A stretch of 10,207 nucleotides of DNA from Acidobacteriota bacterium (lineage in GTDB: Bacteria; Acidobacteriota; JAAYUB01; JAMOQF01), in assembly GCA_027040585.1 (NCBI GenBank), contig JALULU010000164.1:1-10207 (forward strand). Reading direction: 5' to 3'. The notes under the pieces are model-generated. The model was given only the letters and a program-made list of their open reading frames with translations, was not told the origin of the DNA and did no database searches. Below are positions 6,319-10,207 of the stretch, piece after piece. The first letter of the stretch is position 1. Every line of letters starts with the position of its first letter. The translations under genes were made by a program, and so were the position numbers.

Positions 6319-8694
6319 CTAATGTTTTTGTCTCTTCTTTAATTCTATCTCTTTGGTTTTCTTAAGATATTCTAATACACCAAATTCACCATTTTTCTTT
6401 TCTCTTTCAACATACTCGTTTATATTTTTAAGAGCATGTATTCCTTCCTTTGAAACTTCTTTTGCCTCTTCAATTGTATTTATAACGTAAGGAGTTAATA
6501 TTACAAGCATTTCAGTTCTTGATTTTGACCTTGAATTACTACTAAAAAGCCATCCTAAAATCGGGATTCTTCCTAAAAGAGGAACACTGCTTCTACTTTT
6601 TTCATTGGTTTGACTGATAATTCCACCTATAATTATGGAGTTTCCATCTTTAACCACCATTGTGGTTTCTATCATAGATCTATTTATTGGTGGTGAACCG
6701 GCCAATCCTTCATCTTTATTACCAGGAGAACTAACTTCTTCAGCTATTTCAAGTGTTACAATTCCAGAAGCACTTATCCTCGGTGATACAGACAGGTTTA
6801 CACCTGTTGCTCTATATTGTATCTGTGTATTCGTAATATTATATTCCCCACCATTTGTCCCACCATTTCCCGAAAGATATGGATTTGTAAAAGTACTTGT
6901 AGCTATTGGTATTTCTTTACCTACATTAATATTTGCTTCATGTCCATCTAGAACCAGTATAGATGGAGATTCCATAATTTCCACCTTGGATTCAGTTTCA
7001 AGTGCATGTAAAACCGCTTTTACCTCTTTACTGCCGCCTATTCCAAAAATTCTGACTGTTGAAATGGTAAGTCCAGCATTTTGACCCCCAAATGTATAAC
7101 TTCCCTGTGTGGCAGGAAATTGATTACTTCTTGCCTCTAACCATGAACTAAAACCTGCTGATAGGCTTCCTGTCAAATCCACCCTTAATACTTTAACCTC
7201 CAACAAAACCTGCCGTGGAAGAACATCCAATTTTTTTATTGTTTTTAATAAAAAATCATAATCTGCTTGAGTACCCTGAATAATTAAGCAGTTATTCAGG
7301 TCATCGGTAATTATCTTTACGTTTCCACTTAAACCAGTTATAGGCACACCAGTTGACCTTGGAATAGTTCCCTTAACTCTTGGCGCTATTGTCTGTCCTC
7401 CTCCCGGTGGATTTGAGGTACTCATTCCAGTATTTATACCTTCTTGATTTCCAGCTCCAACGTATGAAGTTTGAGCTCCCATATCAGAATAGAGCTGCTC
7501 TAAAATTTGAGCAATATTTGCAGCTGTAGTATTTTCAACTTTATATACAAACGTCTGTGTTCCCCTATCGGAGGGCTTATCCAATTTATTCACCCATTCT
7601 AAAACCTTTTTAAAAGCCATTTCAGAATGACACAGACATAAAATAGAATTCATTCTATCTATTGGAACAAATTTAACAGCCCCTTCTTTACCTGCTGCGA
7701 AAAACACTGTCTGCAAATCCTTTGTTACATCAGACGCTTTATTATATTTAACGGGAATTAATTCAATTTTATTAATCTTAAAATATTCAGTATCAAGTAT
7801 TTTTATAATATCAAGTAATTTTCTTATGTTATCCTTAAAATCAGTTACTATCAAAATGTTAAAAGCCTTTACATTTATTATACTTGCCTTTGGGGTTTTG
7901 AATTCGTCTAATAATTTTGACATTGACTCTGAATCCACAAACTGAATTGGTATAATTGCAGTTGTCAATTCTGACCCCAACATTTCAGTGTTCACATTGA
8001 CCTTTTCAATCGATGATGGATAAGTTTGGCTTGCCTGCAAAGGTATAATATGGTAGATATCTCCAGATTTCAAAACAGTTGCATTGTTTATCCTGAGAAT
8101 ATCAACAAAAATATCCATCAGTGCCTGTTTTGGAACCGGTTTAACCATATTTATATTAACTTTACCTTGTACAGAAGGATCTATTATGTAGTTTATACCT
8201 AAAACCCCTGCAATTATATCTATAAAATCATATAAATCTACATCACTATATTGAAGTTTAATTCCATTTTTCGAAATATTAGTCTTCTTCATTACCGGTC
8301 TATTACCCTTAATACTTCTCTGGCTTGCTCCAGGCGGCACTATTCTGGGGGCTCCAGGCATCTTAATATTATTGATTTTTTTAATATTTTTCCGATTAAC
8401 AGGAGTAGGTCCAAAAAAACTGTGAGGTTTAGGAGCAGGAATATTTGGCCTACCACCATATCTTTTTCTGTATTCAGGATGTTTTCTCAAAAACTCTTCC
8501 CTTCGTTTTTTTAGCTCTTCAATTTTTTTCTGAAATTGTGCACGATTTACCTTCCTAAGAGGTCTTCTTTTCTGTTCTTTTTTCTGATCCCTTTTCTGTG
8601 GAAAAGAAAATACAAAGGTTCCAGAAATCGAAAAGAAAAGAAAAAAACTGAGGAAAATAATGGAAACTCTCTTCAAAAATTGCTTCTTACTCAT
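6319..8694 (-). CDS. Secretin (GspD/PilQ-type outer-membrane channel)
   Basis: This 791-residue protein should form the multimeric outer-membrane pore of a type II secretion or type IV pilus machine. The parts in order are: signal peptide (1-30); an unusual basic, Pro-rich extension with a charged helix (31-140); N0 domain (about 141-220); three ring-building N domains (about 243-305, 307-375 and 380-490, the last with a Gly/Ser/Pro insert at 410-455); the secretin beta-barrel (about 495-740), with the conserved VPLLGRIPILGWLF at 704-717 and the closing strand of RTEMLVILTPYVI; and a charged helical tail (741-791) where some secretins bind a pilotin. There is no AMIN domain between the signal and N0, which favours GspD over classical PilQ. 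AAGGAG lies seven bases before the ATG. It follows the GspC-like gene by 21 bp. Confidence 0.93.
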   Translation of the reverse strand: MSKKQFLKRVSIIFLSFFLFFSISGTFVFSFPQKRDQKKEQKRRPLRKVNRAQFQKKIEELKKRREEFLRKHPEYRKRYGGRPNIPAPKPHSFFGPTPVNRKNIKKINNIKMPGAPRIVPPGASQRSIKGNRPVMKKTNISKNGIKLQYSDVDLYDFIDIIAGVLGINYIIDPSVQGKVNINMVKPVPKQALMDIFVDILRINNATVLKSGDIYHIIPLQASQTYPSSIEKVNVNTEMLGSELTTAIIPIQFVDSESMSKLLDEFKTPKASIINVKAFNILIVTDFKDNIRKLLDIIKILDTEYFKINKIELIPVKYNKASDVTKDLQTVFFAAGKEGAVKFVPIDRMNSILCLCHSEMAFKKVLEWVNKLDKPSDRGTQTFVYKVENTTAANIAQILEQLYSDMGAQTSYVGAGNQEGINTGMSTSNPPGGGQTIAPRVKGTIPRSTGVPITGLSGNVKIITDDLNNCLIIQGTQADYDFLLKTIKKLDVLPRQVLLEVKVLRVDLTGSLSAGFSSWLEARSNQFPATQGSYTFGGQNAGLTISTVRIFGIGGSKEVKAVLHALETESKVEIMESPSILVLDGHEANINVGKEIPIATSTFTNPYLSGNGGTNGGEYNITNTQIQYRATGVNLSVSPRISASGIVTLEIAEEVSSPGNKDEGLAGSPPINRSMIETTMVVKDGNSIIIGGIISQTNEKSRSSVPLLGRIPILGWLFSSNSRSKSRTEMLVILTPYVINTIEEAKEVSKEGIHALKNINEYVEREKKNGEFGVLEYLKKTKEIELKKRQKH

Positions 8695-8715
8695 ATCAAA
8701 ACTCCTTCTTTATTA

Positions 8716-9651
8716 TCAATATAACCTTGGTCTATAAGTCTGACTTCCTGTAGCCCCCCTTGACCTATATCCGCCATAGTTACCATAACTACCATATCCA
8801 CCATATCCACCGCCAAAAGATCCACCACCATAATTACCAAAACCTCTCCCACCAAAGCTTCCCATGCCAGATCTTGAACCAAATCCTCCAAAGCCTCCAC
8901 CAGCACTACCTCCAAATCCTCCTCTGCTAAACCCTCCTGCTCTTCCGCTTCTTCCAAAACCACTCCTTCGCATTCCAGATAATCCCGTTACAACCTTTAT
9001 ACCCCTTTTATTTGTTTCTCTGCCCTTCTCGGAAGCAGCTAATTTAGTTATTCCTTTTCCAAAGACAAAATCAAAAAATGTCTTATGTTTTATTACTCCA
9101 ATGTTTTTCCCCACCACTCTTTTAACATATGATCTTCTCGTACTTTTTTGATAATCTACTTCATGGGTGGTATTTGGGTTGTTTACAGCTACAAGCAAAA
9201 TTCCCTTGCCTGTTATTTTCTTTACCTTCCAATCATTTAACCATAAATCACCCTCTTTAAGTTTCACAGTTCCTGAAATCTGTGAGGTATTCATCTTAGG
9301 TCTAACAAGTGCAAATTTTTCATTACCAAATATTGAAATCCCAAGTATAACAGGAGGATTGCCAAGTTTAATCTCCATATCTGGGTTTTGGGACTGAGGG
9401 ATATTTATATTTCTGTCTTTATGAAATATATTATTATTTGACATAAATTCAATATCTTTTTCCCTATCTTCAGTAACATTATTTTCAACTGAGGGAATTT
9501 TTATTTCAGGTGCCCTGGCTTTTACCATTCCCAATAAAATATTTACATTGTGTTTTTCCCTCCAATCTTTCCACCCAAAAAAAAGACTTAACGTAAAAAG
9601 AATTATTAAGAAAAGGGAAATTCCATTTATAATCATTAATTTCTTAAACAT
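8716..9651 (-). CDS. GspC/PilP-like inner-membrane protein with a Gly/Arg/Phe/Tyr-rich tail
   Basis: This protein (311 residues) has a short cytoplasmic start, one membrane helix (about 5-26), a periplasmic linker, and a small beta domain at about 95-156 (GNPPVILGISIFGNEKFALV, later KEGDLW and VKKITGKGILL). This fits the homology region of GspC, which docks onto the secretin N0 domain. Its equivalent in pili is PilP. A basic stretch (168-220) follows. In place of the PDZ or coiled coil seen in many GspC proteins, residues 224-311 are a low-complexity tail: 36 Gly of 88, with 8 Phe, 8 Tyr, 11 Arg, no acidic residue and no Lys. Phe dominates the first half and Tyr the second. The start is set by AGGAG six bases upstream, overlapping the stop of the preceding gene. 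The secretin partner follows directly. Confidence 0.75.
   Translation of the reverse strand: MFKKLMIINGISLFLIILFTLSLFFGWKDWREKHNVNILLGMVKARAPEIKIPSVENNVTEDREKDIEFMSNNNIFHKDRNINIPQSQNPDMEIKLGNPPVILGISIFGNEKFALVRPKMNTSQISGTVKLKEGDLWLNDWKVKKITGKGILLVAVNNPNTTHEVDYQKSTRRSYVKRVVGKNIGVIKHKTFFDFVFGKGITKLAASEKGRETNKRGIKVVTGLSGMRRSGFGRSGRAGGFSRGGFGGSAGGGFGGFGSRSGMGSFGGRGFGNYGGGSFGGGYGGYGSYGNYGGYRSRGATGSQTYRPRLY
8719..8982 (-). repeat. Low-complexity coding repeat (GGY/GGF codons) in the GspC-like gene
   Basis: The DNA encoding the Gly-rich tail is made of imperfect short repeats built on GGN-GGN-TAT/TTT codons. The clearest is a nine-base direct repeat, CCATATCCA, spaced tandemly near 8796-8815 (plus-strand reading). 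It is visibly richer in G+C than its surroundings. Such tracts can change length by slippage, so the tail may vary between strains. Confidence 0.6.
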
Positions 9652-9660
9652 AACTATCTC

Positions 9661-10207
9661 CTATTTCCTTGCCTTTACTTTTCTGACAGACCTAACTGCC
9701 CTTTTTCTTGGAACATTTATATTTTTAACAAAATAGGTAAAGAGGTGTGCCCTAAAATTCACTGTTTTATCCGGCCTCATGTTCCAGGCGTTTACAGCAA
9801 AATAACTAAATTCAAGGTATTTTTCACTTTTTTCAATATCATCAATAAACTTAAACATTTGATCAGGTCTGCCCCTTGCTTCAATCAATACAGTTATTCT
9901 CTCTATCCTTTTTAGAAATGGATATTTTTCAAGGGTTTTTTTTGAAAATACAAATTTACTTTTAACATTAGTGAGACGTCTTAGCTCAAGGCCTTCTTTG
10001 GATGCAACCTCAGTTAAATAAGCATGTAAATGGGGAACAATTTTATTGGGATCGCTACCCATATACAACCTGCTTAAAAATTTGCTTTCAATTTTTCTTA
10101 CCTTTGCAAGGTCTCTATTTAAAAAATCCTTTTGCTTTATGAGTCTTTCCATTCTCAAAAATCTTTTTTCAGCTGATGTAGTTTTATCCCCTATTTCAAA
10201 CACATCA
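9661..10207 (-). CDS. PilO/GspM-like assembly protein, 5' end outside the window
   Basis: About 181 residues are visible. The frame continues to the window edge (a GAT codon precedes the first possible GTG start at 10201-10203), so the true start, and probably the N-terminal membrane helix, lies outside. The visible part begins with a helical, charged stretch (about 8-45, likely coiled coil) and continues with an alpha/beta domain (about 55-165: VPHLHAYLTEVASKEGLEL, then ITVLIEARGRPDQMFKFIDDIEKS). That is the ferredoxin-like pattern of PilO and GspM proteins, which dimerise in the periplasm and link the cytoplasmic motor platform to the GspC/PilP-secretin complex. A very basic tail (RKRAVRSVRKVKARK) ends the protein. 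The stop codon overlaps the ribosome site of the GspC-like gene. Gene order matches pilO-pilP-pilQ and also gspM-gspC-gspD. Confidence 0.75.
   Translation of the reverse strand, partial: DVFEIGDKTTSAEKRFLRMERLIKQKDFLNRDLAKVRKIESKFLSRLYMGSDPNKIVPHLHAYLTEVASKEGLELRRLTNVKSKFVFSKKTLEKYPFLKRIERITVLIEARGRPDQMFKFIDDIEKSEKYLEFSYFAVNAWNMRPDKTVNFRAHLFTYFVKNINVPRKRAVRSVRKVKARK

Noticed and set aside
6635..7084. Plus-strand frame of 149 residues within the secretin gene
   Set aside because: Antisense of a well-conserved secretin domain, with no ribosome site and no recognisable domain.
8691..8963. Minus-strand frame of 90 residues rich in Glu, Val, Leu and Met
   Set aside because: It is a shifted reading of the GGN-rich tail of the GspC-like gene. 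The composition is explained by the repeat and it has no ribosome site.
8864..9151. Plus-strand Pro/Leu-rich frame of 95 residues
   Set aside because: Complement of the Gly-rich tail. Proline runs are the expected antisense of glycine codons.

Overview
The window is AT-rich throughout (about one third G+C by eye), with strong AAGGAG-type ribosome binding sites and frequent TTG/GTG starts. It encodes an outer-membrane secretin with its inner-membrane partners, so it comes from a diderm bacterium. The mix of genes (a type II secretion or type IV pilus assembly module, a DUF3108 protein, a double-FHA protein, an ECF sigma operon) fits low-GC deltaproteobacteria-like, Acidobacteria-like or candidate-phylum lineages. 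I cannot name the phylum from sequence alone. There is no sign of a plasmid, phage, insertion sequence, CRISPR array, tRNA or rRNA.

Plus-strand part (1-2462). The end of an upstream gene, possibly the condensin subunit ScpA, overlaps by ATGA a DUF3108 envelope protein. Next, 980-1427 holds what looks like the wreck of a PP2C-type Ser/Thr phosphatase: motif-1-like residues in one frame, then a one-base frameshift in a run of seven A, then a motif-2-like region whose DGMGG core is lost. A good sigma-70 promoter and a perfect Shine-Dalgarno then drive a tail-anchored protein with two intact FHA domains.

Minus-strand part (10207 down to 2444). Three blocks are read one after another. (1) The end of an assembly operon: a PilO/GspM-like protein, a GspC/PilP-like protein with an unusual Gly/Arg/Phe/Tyr tail, and a GspD-type secretin, closed by a perfect 10-bp hairpin. 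(2) A three-gene cassette: ECF sigma factor, single-pass membrane protein in the anti-sigma position, and a small exported TPR-like protein, preceded by a recognisable promoter. (3) yebC, ruvC and an EamA-family transporter, tightly packed, ending in a 19-bp tail-to-tail overlap with the FHA gene.

Functional reading: the first block builds the secretin channel and the link between inner and outer membranes. The sigma cassette probably senses an envelope signal. yebC-ruvC is a common housekeeping pair (translation/DNA-associated factor and Holliday-junction resolvase). The most unusual features are the RGG/FG-like periplasmic tail on the GspC-like protein, the basic low-complexity extension on its secretin partner, and the decayed phosphatase beside the FHA protein. 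I saw no clearly new multi-gene system.
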